The notes below the pieces were generated by a model. That model ran no database searches. It saw only the letters and a program-made list of their open reading frames with translations, and was not told where the DNA came from. From a virus, in the IMG/VR virus record IMGVR_UViG_3300020129_000672, positions 1 through 64,000 of that record: 64,000 bases of DNA, one strand, 5' to 3'. Shown here in pieces: positions 47,792 through 57,138 of this stretch. The position numbers and the translations under genes are program-made. Each line of letters opens with the position of its first letter. Within the stretch, counting starts at the first letter, position 1.

Positions 47792-50526
47792 AGACCGTTC
47801 GTCTGTTCTTTTTTTTTCTCCTGATTTTTCGGGCGTTTCCGCAAGCGACTCCCCCGCAGTATCCCTATCCTGATCCGCTTCCAATTTCGGGCGACATCCC
47901 GTCCCTCCATAGCCTCAAGGTAACGAAGGCTATCACCCCTACGGCCTATGAGGATGAGCGGCCGGTCGTGTGGGATGATTTTGTTGGTGGTGGTTATCAC
48001 ACGTGCCTCAACGGAACAGAGCGCGATAATATACTGCAGGGCCGCCGGAAGGAGGGGATGCTCGTTTGGGTGGCGTTCGACAATCATACATACCGTTTGG
48101 CGTCGGACCTGACGACCTGGACCGATCTGGGGATCCTTGCCGCCGGTGGGAGTGTCACCACGATCTACACCGGAAACGGCACATTGGCAGGAAACAGAAC
48201 GATCACCGGATCGAACTTCAATCTCGATCTGGTTGGGCTTGGAAATTTTAGCGCGCTGGCCAATACATCGATCACACTGGCGGCGCCGACCATCACGCTC
48301 AACGGTGGGAGTTTTACTCGGATCAACAACAGCGGGCCCTATCCCTTTCTGTTCGCCGCCGCTCCGTCAGTCGCCGGATCAACCCATCAATTGCTGGCCC
48401 GCAATCCTTCGACCGGGGAAGTGACATTCACACCCGACGCAACGATCGGTGGGTCGTCCGGTGTTTATCGCGGCGTGACGTCTGGGACGCCCGGATTTTG
48501 GGTGGCCGCCACTTCTGCACTGACCCCTCCCTACAGTAGCGCCAGCCAGCCGCCAGAGGCCACTGTGGCGGTCCTGAAGTTCCCGTCCAACTCGGTTGGC
48601 AACGATACGCTCCAGTTGGGCGACAGCACGACCGGCATCGCGATCAAGCGAAAGGACGGAAGCGCCGTTCAGGCGGATGACATCACGGCCGGTCAGTACA
48701 TTCTGTTTACCCGGGCGGGCACCCTATCTGGCGCCCACTGGACGTGCGAGTCGTGTGGCCAGGGAGGATCACCCTCACCGGACGTCAACGGCGTGGTGTC
48801 GGTCGATACCATTTCGGAGCTCATCAATTCGACGGCCAACGTGGTTATCACTCGCGGGTACTACACCATAGGTGACGGCGGTCACGGAGCTTATCGGCTG
48901 GATACTGCGGCGGTTGACGCTACGAACACGGTGACGACCTTCGAGGCGGCGACCGGTCGGTACTTCCTGATGCAAAGTGGATCGATCAGCGCCTTGCAGG
49001 CGGGGGCGCCGACTGATGGAACGACCGATGCCGGTCCGTACCTTCAGGCGCTGCTCGATGCCTGTCCGAACCTGACGGCTCGGATTGATCCCTTTCCCTA
49101 CCGGGTAGTCGGACAGCTGAACCCACCAGATGACGTCAAGGTGATTGCCCGCGGTGCGACTCTCACGATCGAAACGACGTCTGAGTGCGGAGTGGCTGTC
49201 AGTTCTAATTTCATCTGGGACGGCGGAACGGTCGTTGATGCTGCTCAGGACGGGGGATCGTCCGATAATGTACACTGTCCGTTTCGATTCGGGGATTATA
49301 GCGGAGTATCCAATGCTGGGGTCAGCAATTCGACGATCCGAAATGTTACTTTTTACTCAACTGGCTATGACGGAGTCGGGGCGCTTGTCACTCAAAATAG
49401 CCATAACATTACGATTGAACATTTTGAAATCCCGAACAACAGTTCGATGGGTGGCGGGATCGAAGTGCACTGGGGATATGTGACGTCCGGAAATGCCGCG
49501 TTAGGTACCAGGCACCCGCATGGAGTGAAGGTCAGCCAGGGACATATTGGAAACCTCACTCACTCCGATTCGGCCGGTCTGATCGTCTCCGCCAGTTACA
49601 GCCTGCAGTACGACAATGTGACGATCGACCAGTGCCGGTATCCGATCTTTGCCGTCTGTGGTGATTTTGGGTTTCATTACTCGGGCTTTCAGGGGCAGCA
49701 ACTTGGTTCGGTTGTATATCGGACTGTCACCTGTCTCGATTCATTGTTGGCCGGTGCGTACGTCCGAGGCTTGGATTCCGACTCGATTCAGCGGACGGTC
49801 AATTACGTGATCGACAGCTGCACTCTAATCGGCCCGAACGCCGGGGCCGGTTTGGGCGGCCTGTATCTCGATAACGTCCGGAACCTGACGGTCCAGAACT
49901 CGGTTATCTCCGTTCATCAATATGGGACGGTCCTGACCAACGGGTGTTCAAATATCGGTCTGATCGGAAATCTTTTCACGACCAACGCACTGGGTGGGAT
50001 CGTCCTATCTGACCCGAGTAGTAGTGGGGTGACCGTCAGGGGTAATCGGCTGCAGAACAATTGTGCCAGCCTGAGTGGCACTAATGCGGCGGCCATCAGA
50101 ATCGTTGCTGGCAGCAACCACCGGATCATCGATAACGACATTGGAAACCCAATTACCGAGGCCAACCAGGAGGTGGGCATTCTGTGTATTCCGCCGGCCA
50201 GCAACATTACGATTACGGGCAATAACGTGATCAACGTGAAGGGTGGAGGAGTTAGCGAAGGTTACTATCTTGGTAATGCTGCAGACTTTGGTCATCTCTG
50301 GCTAGTATCTGGAAATCAATCCAACTCAACTACTCTGATGGCCGTGCCGCAGAATCTCCCGTTCTTGGTCAGGGGTAAGTACCGAACTTTTGCGGGCACC
50401 ACCACACCGAGCGTTGGGACATTTATCAAGGGAGATCGTGTGGAGTTCAATGAAGCGACTTCTACGCCGTTTGCCATTATCTGCACGACTGGCGGATCAA
50501 GCGGGAGCTGGGCAACAATTTACTGA
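47788..50526 (+). CDS. fibre/spike-like protein with signal peptide and beta-helix
   Basis: The protein has 912 residues. MKTVRLFFFFLLIFRAFPQ is a signal-peptide-like start. The next about 70 residues (PQYPYPDPLP, SLHSLKVTKA, PVVWDDF) form a module shared with the protein at 53462. Residues about 330-870 show parallel beta-helix repeats (SNSTIRNVTFYS, SHNITIEHFEI, VRNLTVQNSVI, GVTVRGNRLQNN), like pectate-lyase-type phage spikes that bind or degrade polysaccharide. Catalytic residues cannot be assigned. Confidence 0.75.
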   Translation: MKTVRLFFFFLLIFRAFPQATPPQYPYPDPLPISGDIPSLHSLKVTKAITPTAYEDERPVVWDDFVGGGYHTCLNGTERDNILQGRRKEGMLVWVAFDNHTYRLASDLTTWTDLGILAAGGSVTTIYTGNGTLAGNRTITGSNFNLDLVGLGNFSALANTSITLAAPTITLNGGSFTRINNSGPYPFLFAAAPSVAGSTHQLLARNPSTGEVTFTPDATIGGSSGVYRGVTSGTPGFWVAATSALTPPYSSASQPPEATVAVLKFPSNSVGNDTLQLGDSTTGIAIKRKDGSAVQADDITAGQYILFTRAGTLSGAHWTCESCGQGGSPSPDVNGVVSVDTISELINSTANVVITRGYYTIGDGGHGAYRLDTAAVDATNTVTTFEAATGRYFLMQSGSISALQAGAPTDGTTDAGPYLQALLDACPNLTARIDPFPYRVVGQLNPPDDVKVIARGATLTIETTSECGVAVSSNFIWDGGTVVDAAQDGGSSDNVHCPFRFGDYSGVSNAGVSNSTIRNVTFYSTGYDGVGALVTQNSHNITIEHFEIPNNSSMGGGIEVHWGYVTSGNAALGTRHPHGVKVSQGHIGNLTHSDSAGLIVSASYSLQYDNVTIDQCRYPIFAVCGDFGFHYSGFQGQQLGSVVYRTVTCLDSLLAGAYVRGLDSDSIQRTVNYVIDSCTLIGPNAGAGLGGLYLDNVRNLTVQNSVISVHQYGTVLTNGCSNIGLIGNLFTTNALGGIVLSDPSSSGVTVRGNRLQNNCASLSGTNAAAIRIVAGSNHRIIDNDIGNPITEANQEVGILCIPPASNITITGNNVINVKGGGVSEGYYLGNAADFGHLWLVSGNQSNSTTLMAVPQNLPFLVRGKYRTFAGTTTPSVGTFIKGDRVEFNEATSTPFAIICTTGGSSGSWATIY

Positions 50527-50529
50527 GCC

Positions 50530-51234
50530 ATGAGGATTTTCTTTCTTGCCGCATGGCTGACTGCTCAATCGGTGCTGGCCGACTGGAAGTCTGACTTGGT
50601 CGTTTACTGGATGACAGGTCACCCGTCGATCGCCATTACGTCGTCCAATATCTTTGGCATCGAGCACGCGGCCGGATCGTTCACCGGCGTCAGTATCGGC
50701 GATCAGACGGGCCCACTGTCCGGCCTGTGCACCGGGTTCGTCACCGACGGTGTTTGTGGCGGTAGTGTTCAGAATTGCACGTGGACCAGGCGATACCGCA
50801 ATTCAACCAACGACGCATTTCTCTACCGAACGTGTCGTCCGCTTTCCAGTGGTATCTCCTACGTGGCGACCAACACTGTTCCGGGCACGCCTGTTCAATG
50901 GTTGTCAATCGTCGATCGCGTGTGGTACACCGGAACGGTCTTTGGCGACTGTTGTGGTTTTCCCTACACGTTTCCTGACGGGATGGTTGCCTACTACGGC
51001 GTACTCTATTTTGACGGCCACATGCCGGTGGCTGGCGACAGCGATAGTCCGTTGTTTGCCCGGAACCAGGATGGAGTTCATTGGGACTTTGCTGGCGCGG
51101 TGGCCGGTACTGACAGCGGTCATGTGGTGGCGTACTTTCTGTGGCCGGAGGGAGTTCAGTACCGACCGTCTTCACCGGCTGTCATTTCAAATGTTGGTCT
51201 ATCGCAACTTTTCAACTCTGATCCCGATCGTTAA
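50530..51234 (+). CDS. trypsin-like serine protease-fold candidate, secreted
   Basis: The protein has 234 residues. A signal peptide (MRIFFLAAWLTAQSVLA) precedes a Cys-rich domain. AGDSDSPLF near the C-terminus (S171) matches the GDSGGP-type catalytic turn, GIEHAAGS (H46) could be the histidine of a TAAHC-like turn, and LSIVDRVW offers a candidate Asp. This suggests a chymotrypsin-like fold, active or decayed. It may also be a structural relative. Confidence 0.5.
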   Translation: MRIFFLAAWLTAQSVLADWKSDLVVYWMTGHPSIAITSSNIFGIEHAAGSFTGVSIGDQTGPLSGLCTGFVTDGVCGGSVQNCTWTRRYRNSTNDAFLYRTCRPLSSGISYVATNTVPGTPVQWLSIVDRVWYTGTVFGDCCGFPYTFPDGMVAYYGVLYFDGHMPVAGDSDSPLFARNQDGVHWDFAGAVAGTDSGHVVAYFLWPEGVQYRPSSPAVISNVGLSQLFNSDPDR

Positions 51235-51238
51235 ATTT

Positions 51239-51622
51239 ATGGACCAACCAATACCCGCGCCACTACCGCCATCACCGATTCCGCCTGGTACGCCAACGTC
51301 CGATGTAATCAGGTACCTGATTGGATCGAGCAATTTAGGAAGCTCGATCAAGAGTATCCTGGTGGCGATTGTTGTTGCCTGGTTCGGGTCGGACAAGACC
51401 CGGTCGTTCTGGAACAACACGAGCCTGACGGCCGTGACCGACAGCCACGTTGCTCTGGCGACGAATGTGCTGGACCGGCTTGACCGGATGGAGACACTGA
51501 TGGCTCGTCCGCGCACCCAGGGAGGAATGGGGGTGGATCTGACGGACCCGCGGAACAGCCGGCCTGGACCGTTCTACCCACCGCTGCCATCAACCAACCG
51601 CCTGCTTCGAAAGGTTCCGTGA
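51239..51622 (+). CDS. holin-like membrane protein
   Basis: The protein has 127 residues. A Pro-rich N-terminus precedes one transmembrane helix (IKSILVAIVVAWFG) and a polar C-terminus. It heads a three-gene membrane cluster of the kind that forms lysis cassettes. No endolysin is recognised beside it. Confidence 0.5.
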   Translation: MDQPIPAPLPPSPIPPGTPTSDVIRYLIGSSNLGSSIKSILVAIVVAWFGSDKTRSFWNNTSLTAVTDSHVALATNVLDRLDRMETLMARPRTQGGMGVDLTDPRNSRPGPFYPPLPSTNRLLRKVP

Positions 51623-51625
51623 CCG

Positions 51626-51940
51626 ATGGCTCCGCCCGTCAAACAAAACACCAATGTCGTTATCACGACGTTGATCTTGGCGGCGTTTATTCCAACGCTT
51701 TCTTCGATTGCGACTTATATTCAGAGCCGGGCATCGGCCGCTACGGTTGAAAAAGTACACGAGCTGGTGAATAGTAAGAGCGATGCCCAGACCGCTCAGA
51801 TTAAGGAACTCATTCAGGCCAACAAAGATCTGGCATCCAAGCTGGCGGTGCTTGAAGAACGGCTTAGGCCGATACCGGAATCGACCAAGACTACGACTTT
51901 AACTGACGAGCAATTAAATCGCCTGATAAATAGAAAGTAA
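51626..51940 (+). CDS. membrane-anchored coiled-coil protein, spanin/holin-like
   Basis: The protein has 104 residues. One N-terminal transmembrane helix (VVITTLILAAFIPTLSSIATY) is followed by a heptad-rich helix (IKELIQANKDLASKLAVLEERL). The layout fits an inner-membrane spanin or similar lysis-related anchor. The function is inferred from topology only. Confidence 0.5.
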   Translation: MAPPVKQNTNVVITTLILAAFIPTLSSIATYIQSRASAATVEKVHELVNSKSDAQTAQIKELIQANKDLASKLAVLEERLRPIPESTKTTTLTDEQLNRLINRK

Positions 51941-51944
51941 TTAT

Positions 51945-52121
51945 ATGTCTCTAGGATTATGCTTTTGGATTTTGATGATGTTATGGCTTGTGTTTGGACT
52001 TTGGTCTAACTGGCCAGCCACTGGATCATCTGGAATTCGACCGTTGGGTGGAACCTTGTTACTATTTTTTGTAATTTTTATACTTGGATGGGCTCAATTT
52101 GGGCCTCCTGTTCATCGGTGA
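51945..52121 (+). CDS. small two-span membrane protein
   Basis: The protein has 58 residues. MSLGLCFWILMMLWLVFGLW and a second segment (GGTLLLFFVIFILGWAQFG) are transmembrane. This FWILMxLWLVFG...GWxxFGPP pattern recurs in small phage proteins of unknown role beside lysis genes. The gene is AT-rich and fills the gap before the GIY-YIG gene. Confidence 0.75.
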   Translation: MSLGLCFWILMMLWLVFGLWSNWPATGSSGIRPLGGTLLLFFVIFILGWAQFGPPVHR

Positions 52122-52123
52122 CT

Positions 52124-52963
52124 ATGACCGGAATATACATGATTAGGAATACGATGAGCGGTAGACAATATGTCGGATCTGCGTTGAACATACATCAACG
52201 GTGGCATTCTCATCGATCTTTGCTTTCCAAAGGAAAGCATCACTCGGTTACTTTGCAGCGTTCATGGATAAAACATTCTCCCGAGGCGTTTTTGTTTGAA
52301 ATATTGGAGCAGGTTGAGGATGCCAACCAACTTGTTCCTCGTGAGCAGTTCTGGATCGACAAACTTAACTCAGCTTGCCCGCGTACTGGATTCAATATAT
52401 CACCAACGGCTGGAAGCCCGCTTGGAGTAAAGCACTCTTTTGAAACTCGTGCCAAGATGTCAGCAATTAGAAAAGGAGTAAAGTTTGGGCCACAAAGCGA
52501 CGCTCACAAAGCCGCGTTGAGAAAGTCGAGACTTGGAACAAAGCATTCGCTTGCAACTCGATGTAAAATGTCAGCAGCGCGAAAGGGTGTTCCAAAACCT
52601 CCGTTTAGCGAGGATCACAAAGCTGCAATGAGCTTAGCAAGGTTACGGTACGAAAGCGATACGGGAAGAACGGCTATAAGAAACAAATCGGATCATATGC
52701 GTGAGATGGTTAGGGCATCTAAAATTAAGCGTTATTCCACACCAGAAGGGATTGAAGAATTAAGATCTATGGCCATAAAACGGTGGGCAATTAAAAGATT
52801 ATCAGGAGAACCGCTTGGCCGTCCGATGTCTGATGAAACAAAGCTTAAATTAAGCATTGCTGAGAAAGGAAAAATGACAGACCAACACAAAGCTGCAATC
52901 GCGGCAAGCAATCGAAGACGATCAACTTCAAATCACGCATTCGGTCCACCGATCCATAACTAA
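52124..52963 (+). CDS. GIY-YIG homing endonuclease with NUMOD3 repeats
   Basis: The protein has 279 residues. GIYMI and YVGSA (residues 3-20) form the GIY-YIG core, with REQFWIDKLN carrying the Glu. C-terminal NUMOD3-type repeats (LGVKHSFETRAKMSAIRKG, LGTKHSLATRCKMSAARKG, SEDHKAAMS) bind DNA. It is distinctly AT-rich against GC-rich neighbours, a sign of recent insertion. The lysis-like cluster may be its landing site. Confidence 0.9.
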   Translation: MTGIYMIRNTMSGRQYVGSALNIHQRWHSHRSLLSKGKHHSVTLQRSWIKHSPEAFLFEILEQVEDANQLVPREQFWIDKLNSACPRTGFNISPTAGSPLGVKHSFETRAKMSAIRKGVKFGPQSDAHKAALRKSRLGTKHSLATRCKMSAARKGVPKPPFSEDHKAAMSLARLRYESDTGRTAIRNKSDHMREMVRASKIKRYSTPEGIEELRSMAIKRWAIKRLSGEPLGRPMSDETKLKLSIAEKGKMTDQHKAAIAASNRRRSTSNHAFGPPIHN

Positions 52964-52964
52964 G

Positions 52965-52984
52965 TTGGTCCGCTATCGGACCGA
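52965..52984 (+). terminator. hairpin after GIY-YIG gene
   Basis: TTGGTCCG (52965-52972) pairs with CGGACCGA (52977-52984) around CTAT, with one G-U. No T-run follows, so it may be a weak terminator or a stabilising 3' hairpin. Confidence 0.4.
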
Positions 52985-52995
52985 TATGCTATTGA

Positions 52996-53340
52996 ATGAA
53001 AAGCTTTTCCTCAGATTCGAAAAGCAACATACTGTCGGTACTAATCGATGGTATGGCGACGAATAAAAAAATGACGGCCAGCCACCGGGCGTTTGTCTGG
53101 CTGGCGCTTGGTTCATTGATCGGTGGAATGATCGATGTACGAGGTTCGCTCGCGCCGTTGGCCAAACTGCCGCTTGTGCTATCGACCTTGGAGGAACACA
53201 CGGCCGAACTGAAGGAACTCCGAAAATTACGGGAGGAAGACCATCGGGCGTTGGAGGAGGTTAAGGATATTTTGCGGCGTAACAAGCTGGCGGCCGGCCA
53301 GGATGAAAAAGGCCTATCAACCGTTAAATATTCCGAATGA
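52996..53340 (+). CDS. membrane-anchored coiled-coil protein
   Basis: The protein has 114 residues (an ATG at 53053, MATNKKMTASH, is a plausible later start). One transmembrane helix (FVWLALGSLIGGMIDV) precedes a charged coil (EEHTAELKELRKLREEDHRALEEVKD). The topology is like the protein at 51626. It overlaps the next start by ATGA. Confidence 0.55.
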   Translation: MKSFSSDSKSNILSVLIDGMATNKKMTASHRAFVWLALGSLIGGMIDVRGSLAPLAKLPLVLSTLEEHTAELKELRKLREEDHRALEEVKDILRRNKLAAGQDEKGLSTVKYSE

Positions 53341-53465
53341 AGACCAAGAAGTTAAAGAAGCGTCGACCGGCTGTTCAGCGGGATATCCCAAAGCCGGTTC
53401 AACCTGGAACGATTCCGCCGTCGACCCCGATTGATCCGGATAATCCTAAGAAAGAAATTGTATGA
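53337..53465 (+). CDS. tiny Pro/Lys-rich protein
   Basis: This encodes 42 residues with a Lys-rich start (MKTKKLKKRR) and a Pro-rich tail. It is ATGA-coupled to both neighbours, which is the main support for its reality. The function is unknown. Confidence 0.5.
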   Translation: MKTKKLKKRRPAVQRDIPKPVQPGTIPPSTPIDPDNPKKEIV

Positions 53466-56400
53466 AAGCTAAATATCTATTTTTAATTTCAATGCTGCTG
53501 ATGACCGCACTGACGGTCGTTGGGCAGATCACGCCACCGCAGTACCCGTATCCGGATCCGCTGCCGGCCTCTGGTGATATTCCTAATCTTCACAGTCTGA
53601 AGGTGACAAAGGCGCTGAGCACAACCGCCTATGAGGATGAGCGTCCAGTGGTGTGGGATGATTTCATTGGTGGTGGTATGCGATCGGTCGGTTCGACGAA
53701 CGAGCGGAATGCGATTGTTCAAGGTCGACGGAAGGAGGGAATGATGGTGATGGTGAAGTCTGTAAGTCCGGATACCAATGCTTTTGGACTTTACATGCTT
53801 CTGAAGGGGATCAGCAACACCAATTGGTACAAGATCGCTGACATCACGACGACCAACGGTTTTAACATACCGTCCCTGAAGTCGGTGAATATCTTTAACA
53901 GCGACGGTCAGTTGACGACCAACCGATTGCTGAGTGGCGTTGGGACGTATTCGCTGGGTCTGGCGGGACTCACGGGGTTCAACACGTCGGCCGATAGTTC
54001 TCTAATACAGGCAAACAACCAGAATGTGGTTGGGCTTAATAACCTGACACTAGCGTCGCTCGATCAACTTGATTTATTGGCGCCAAACATATCGATCACC
54101 AGTTCGAACAGTTTTTTGTCGCTCGACCATAACTCAACAACGGTCGGTGCCTATGGTACTAATGGTCTGATTATATTAACTCCGGCAGTTCATGCGACTA
54201 CCGCCACTGCCGGGCAGGTCCTGACGTTGATCGACACGAATGGGATTGCTGATTTTGCAACGATCACCGGTGGAACAAACGTCTTTAACATCACGTACAC
54301 CACGAACTACGTGAATGATAACTTCGCCAACACCGACCTGACGTTCACGGGGAACCGGACGCATGATGCGGCGGGGAATAGTTTAGCTATTGATAACATT
54401 TCTACTCTTCAATTATTTGGATCAAGTTTGGCTCAAATTAGATTTCCTTTTATTCAAGTAGACTTGTCCGGAGGAGGAGAAGGAGAAGGATTGTCAATTG
54501 CTAATTCTCCAAATATATCAATAGATGGAGATGGAATGTTCAACGGAGGATTTTTTGTTGGGTCTGGTACTCCAATGTATGGAATAACTCTCGCCAGTAG
54601 TGGCGATGTTATTTCTCTTGACGTCGATACAACGCAAGGAATAGCATTTAAGAACAAGCAAATCCATGATGGTGTCGCCACTCTAGGTCAGGTTTGGACA
54701 CTAACGAACGTCACTACTGGGAAAGGTGTTTGGGCCAACCCGCCCGCCGGACAGAACTTCGCGAATGCGGATTTGACGGCGACTGGTGATAGATACCACG
54801 ATTTCACTGGGTATCGCTTAACAATTAACAGCCCTCGCGGTTTTTCAGTAAATTCTATTGATGACACTTTAAGTATTGGTTCTAACTACGAATTAGATAT
54901 TTCAACTCCAGATGTTAATAACACAGCGTTGGTTGGCCAATACCTTCAGCTTCAAACTGCTGACGCGGGTGCTGTGGAATACCAAACCATCTACTTCAAA
55001 GGCACCGCAACCGACTCCGGTGGCGGAGCGTTCGTTGCCGCAACGGCCTCAATCGTTCCGGCCTACAACGATTCGTCTGATCCGCCGGAGTTCATGCAGT
55101 TCTACATGAAACCGACGTCCGATGCGGTGGCTGATAGTCAACTTCAATTAGGTGACAGTGGAAGTCCTCATTACATAACACGTAAGGATGGCGTGACGCA
55201 CCTGGCTGATGGTGATTTCAAAGCTGGCGCGACGATCATGTTGACGATGGTCGATAGTGGGGCAGGCGCTCATTGGGTGTGCGAGAGTTGTGGAGGTGGC
55301 GGTGGACAGAACATAGCCAACGCCAATCTTACATTTGATGGTTCTCACACAACCGATGCTGCCGGTTATGATTTCAGCTTAAATAATGTCGCTAATCTTA
55401 GTCTTGGAGGTTCTAGCTCAATATCTGCATCTTTGGGCGGAGGTGTTCAAGCGCAAATTAGCAGTTCGGCCGCGCAATTCCTAATCGTTACAAATACCAT
55501 TCAGATGAATACTCTGACTGGAGACATATATATGGTAGATCAGGATGTATATGGCGGTAGTTCAACTAATGGAATGGTGTTGACGATGATTGATCAAACA
55601 ACCGGTAAAGTGGGATTTAGGAATGCGTCTGGTGGCTCATCAACTAATTTTGCAAACGCCAACCTCACAGCGACCGCCAGCCGGGTCCACGATTGGGCGG
55701 GCCACAATCTGACGATCGAGAATCTGCTGTCGTTCACGATGAGCGATCTTACTGGATCATACATTCAGGTCGGGCCCGCCATTTATCTTTCTAACGGAGC
55801 TGGCACGAGCTTTATCAACATGACGGACAGTGAGACGGAGATTGGTGGAACCAGCACGAACGGTATCAGGCTATTTTCCAAGGGGGTCAATAATGCCACG
55901 GTATCCACCAACTGGGTGTGGACGTTGCTGAACGCCGCGACGGGCGCCGGTGAATGGGTGGCGGGCAGGAATATGTTCGATGCAAATGGAACACTGGCGG
56001 GGAATCGCGTGGTTTCTGGCGGTGGTCATAGCCTTACCTTCCAAACCGCGCTCTCTGATTTTAATGTGCTGGCGACGAATGTCATTTCCCAGGCGAGCTT
56101 GAACAACACGATTAATGGCGCATTGATCGGGATGACCGCCAGTTCGTCGGTGACGGTCAATACGCCACTTTTCACAATCAACAACAGTAGCGCCGATGAC
56201 TTCCTTTTTACCTCGACGCCTAATGACGGTACGGACGCCGATCATACGCTCGAACGAAACCCATCGACGGGCGAGGTGCGGTGGAATACCGGCCGGTTTG
56301 TCTTTCCGCGGACGGGCGTCCCGTCGGTCGCCGCCGGTACGGGTGCTGGTACTGGGCCGACCGTTACGCTCGTCCGTCAAAGTGATTCGGCGTTCACCCT

Positions 56401-56641
56401 CAGTGTCATTCCCGGATCGACGCCGGCTGTCAATGCGACGGTTGCGACCGTGACGTTCGCCAGCGCCTATGCGGCGGCCCCTCATTGGTCGCTGGCGGCC
56501 GGTAATGCAGCGACCGCTCTACTGTCGGGCAACAGCGCCTGCTACGGTCAATCGACGACCACCACCTTTGTGTTGAAGAGCGGCCCGACGGCGCTTACTC
56601 AAAGTACGACCTACCTTTTTGAAGTGATAATCGTAAAGTAA
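53462..56641 (+). CDS. large modular fibre-like protein with signal peptide
   Basis: The protein has 1059 residues. A signal-peptide-like start (MKAKYLFLISMLLMTALTVV) is followed by the PQYPYPDPLP/SLKVTKA module shared with the protein at 47788. Five imperfect repeats of the FANxDLTxTGxRxHDxxGxxL type begin near residues 288, 433, 618, 730 and 838. A CESCGGGG module (about 604) and an RNPSTGEV module (about 930) also occur in the 47788 protein. AT-rich stretches (about 54380-54700, 54800-54960, 55320-55560) interrupt GC-rich sequence, suggesting module exchange. Confidence 0.75.
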   Translation: MKAKYLFLISMLLMTALTVVGQITPPQYPYPDPLPASGDIPNLHSLKVTKALSTTAYEDERPVVWDDFIGGGMRSVGSTNERNAIVQGRRKEGMMVMVKSVSPDTNAFGLYMLLKGISNTNWYKIADITTTNGFNIPSLKSVNIFNSDGQLTTNRLLSGVGTYSLGLAGLTGFNTSADSSLIQANNQNVVGLNNLTLASLDQLDLLAPNISITSSNSFLSLDHNSTTVGAYGTNGLIILTPAVHATTATAGQVLTLIDTNGIADFATITGGTNVFNITYTTNYVNDNFANTDLTFTGNRTHDAAGNSLAIDNISTLQLFGSSLAQIRFPFIQVDLSGGGEGEGLSIANSPNISIDGDGMFNGGFFVGSGTPMYGITLASSGDVISLDVDTTQGIAFKNKQIHDGVATLGQVWTLTNVTTGKGVWANPPAGQNFANADLTATGDRYHDFTGYRLTINSPRGFSVNSIDDTLSIGSNYELDISTPDVNNTALVGQYLQLQTADAGAVEYQTIYFKGTATDSGGGAFVAATASIVPAYNDSSDPPEFMQFYMKPTSDAVADSQLQLGDSGSPHYITRKDGVTHLADGDFKAGATIMLTMVDSGAGAHWVCESCGGGGGQNIANANLTFDGSHTTDAAGYDFSLNNVANLSLGGSSSISASLGGGVQAQISSSAAQFLIVTNTIQMNTLTGDIYMVDQDVYGGSSTNGMVLTMIDQTTGKVGFRNASGGSSTNFANANLTATASRVHDWAGHNLTIENLLSFTMSDLTGSYIQVGPAIYLSNGAGTSFINMTDSETEIGGTSTNGIRLFSKGVNNATVSTNWVWTLLNAATGAGEWVAGRNMFDANGTLAGNRVVSGGGHSLTFQTALSDFNVLATNVISQASLNNTINGALIGMTASSSVTVNTPLFTINNSSADDFLFTSTPNDGTDADHTLERNPSTGEVRWNTGRFVFPRTGVPSVAAGTGAGTGPTVTLVRQSDSAFTLSVIPGSTPAVNATVATVTFASAYAAAPHWSLAAGNAATALLSGNSACYGQSTTTTFVLKSGPTALTQSTTYLFEVIIVK

Positions 56642-56648
56642 CCACACT

Positions 56649-56930
56649 ATGAAAAAACTGATCATTGCGTTTTGTGCTGCTCTGTTGGTCGTCGCCGTTA
56701 GGGCGGCAGATACCGCGGTTGAAACCGTACCACCCCGACCGAAGGTCGTTCGATCGGCGCCGAATAAGGTGGAACTGCCGGTCACCCGTGCGGAGTTCAA
56801 TGCGCTGAAGGCGGAGGTCGCGCAATTGAAGGCCGCTAGCAGGCGACCGACCGTTGCCGTACCACCGGCACGGACGGCCAGGACCAATCAGGTGGCGGTC
56901 CCACGTAAGCCGCCGGTCAGCCCTCCTTGA
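56649..56930 (+). CDS. small secreted coiled-coil protein
   Basis: The protein has 93 residues. A clear signal peptide (MKKLIIAFCAALLVVAVRAAD) precedes a short coil (EFNALKAEVAQLKAA) and a basic Pro-rich tail. The function is unknown. Confidence 0.6.
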   Translation: MKKLIIAFCAALLVVAVRAADTAVETVPPRPKVVRSAPNKVELPVTRAEFNALKAEVAQLKAASRRPTVAVPPARTARTNQVAVPRKPPVSPP

Positions 56931-56934
56931 ACCT

Positions 56935-57102
56935 GTGCCGATCAAGTCACAGAAGGAGTGGAAGTTTCTGGCGGTAAATCACCCAGATGTGCTGCACAAG
57001 CTGCAGCAGGATCAGCCGGTGGTTTATTCCAAACTGCCGGTCGCGGTCGGCCAGAAGGATCGGCTCAGACCGCGGTTGAAGGCCTGGCGCAAGCGACGTT
57101 AA
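56935..57102 (+). CDS. small hypothetical protein
   Basis: The protein has 55 residues from a GTG start. PIKSQKEWKFLAVNHPDVLHK resembles a short phage protein family with a PxKSxxQWxxMxxxxPxxxxK opening. It is basic at the C-terminus. The function is unknown. Confidence 0.55.
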   Translation: MPIKSQKEWKFLAVNHPDVLHKLQQDQPVVYSKLPVAVGQKDRLRPRLKAWRKRR

Positions 57103-57138
57103 TTGCCTTCAGGTTGGGCAGGCCCTACTGTTTCAAGC

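Noticed and set aside
55871-56485. Leftward frame of 204 codons
   Set aside because: Antisense to the end of the fibre gene, Arg/Gly-rich, no motif.
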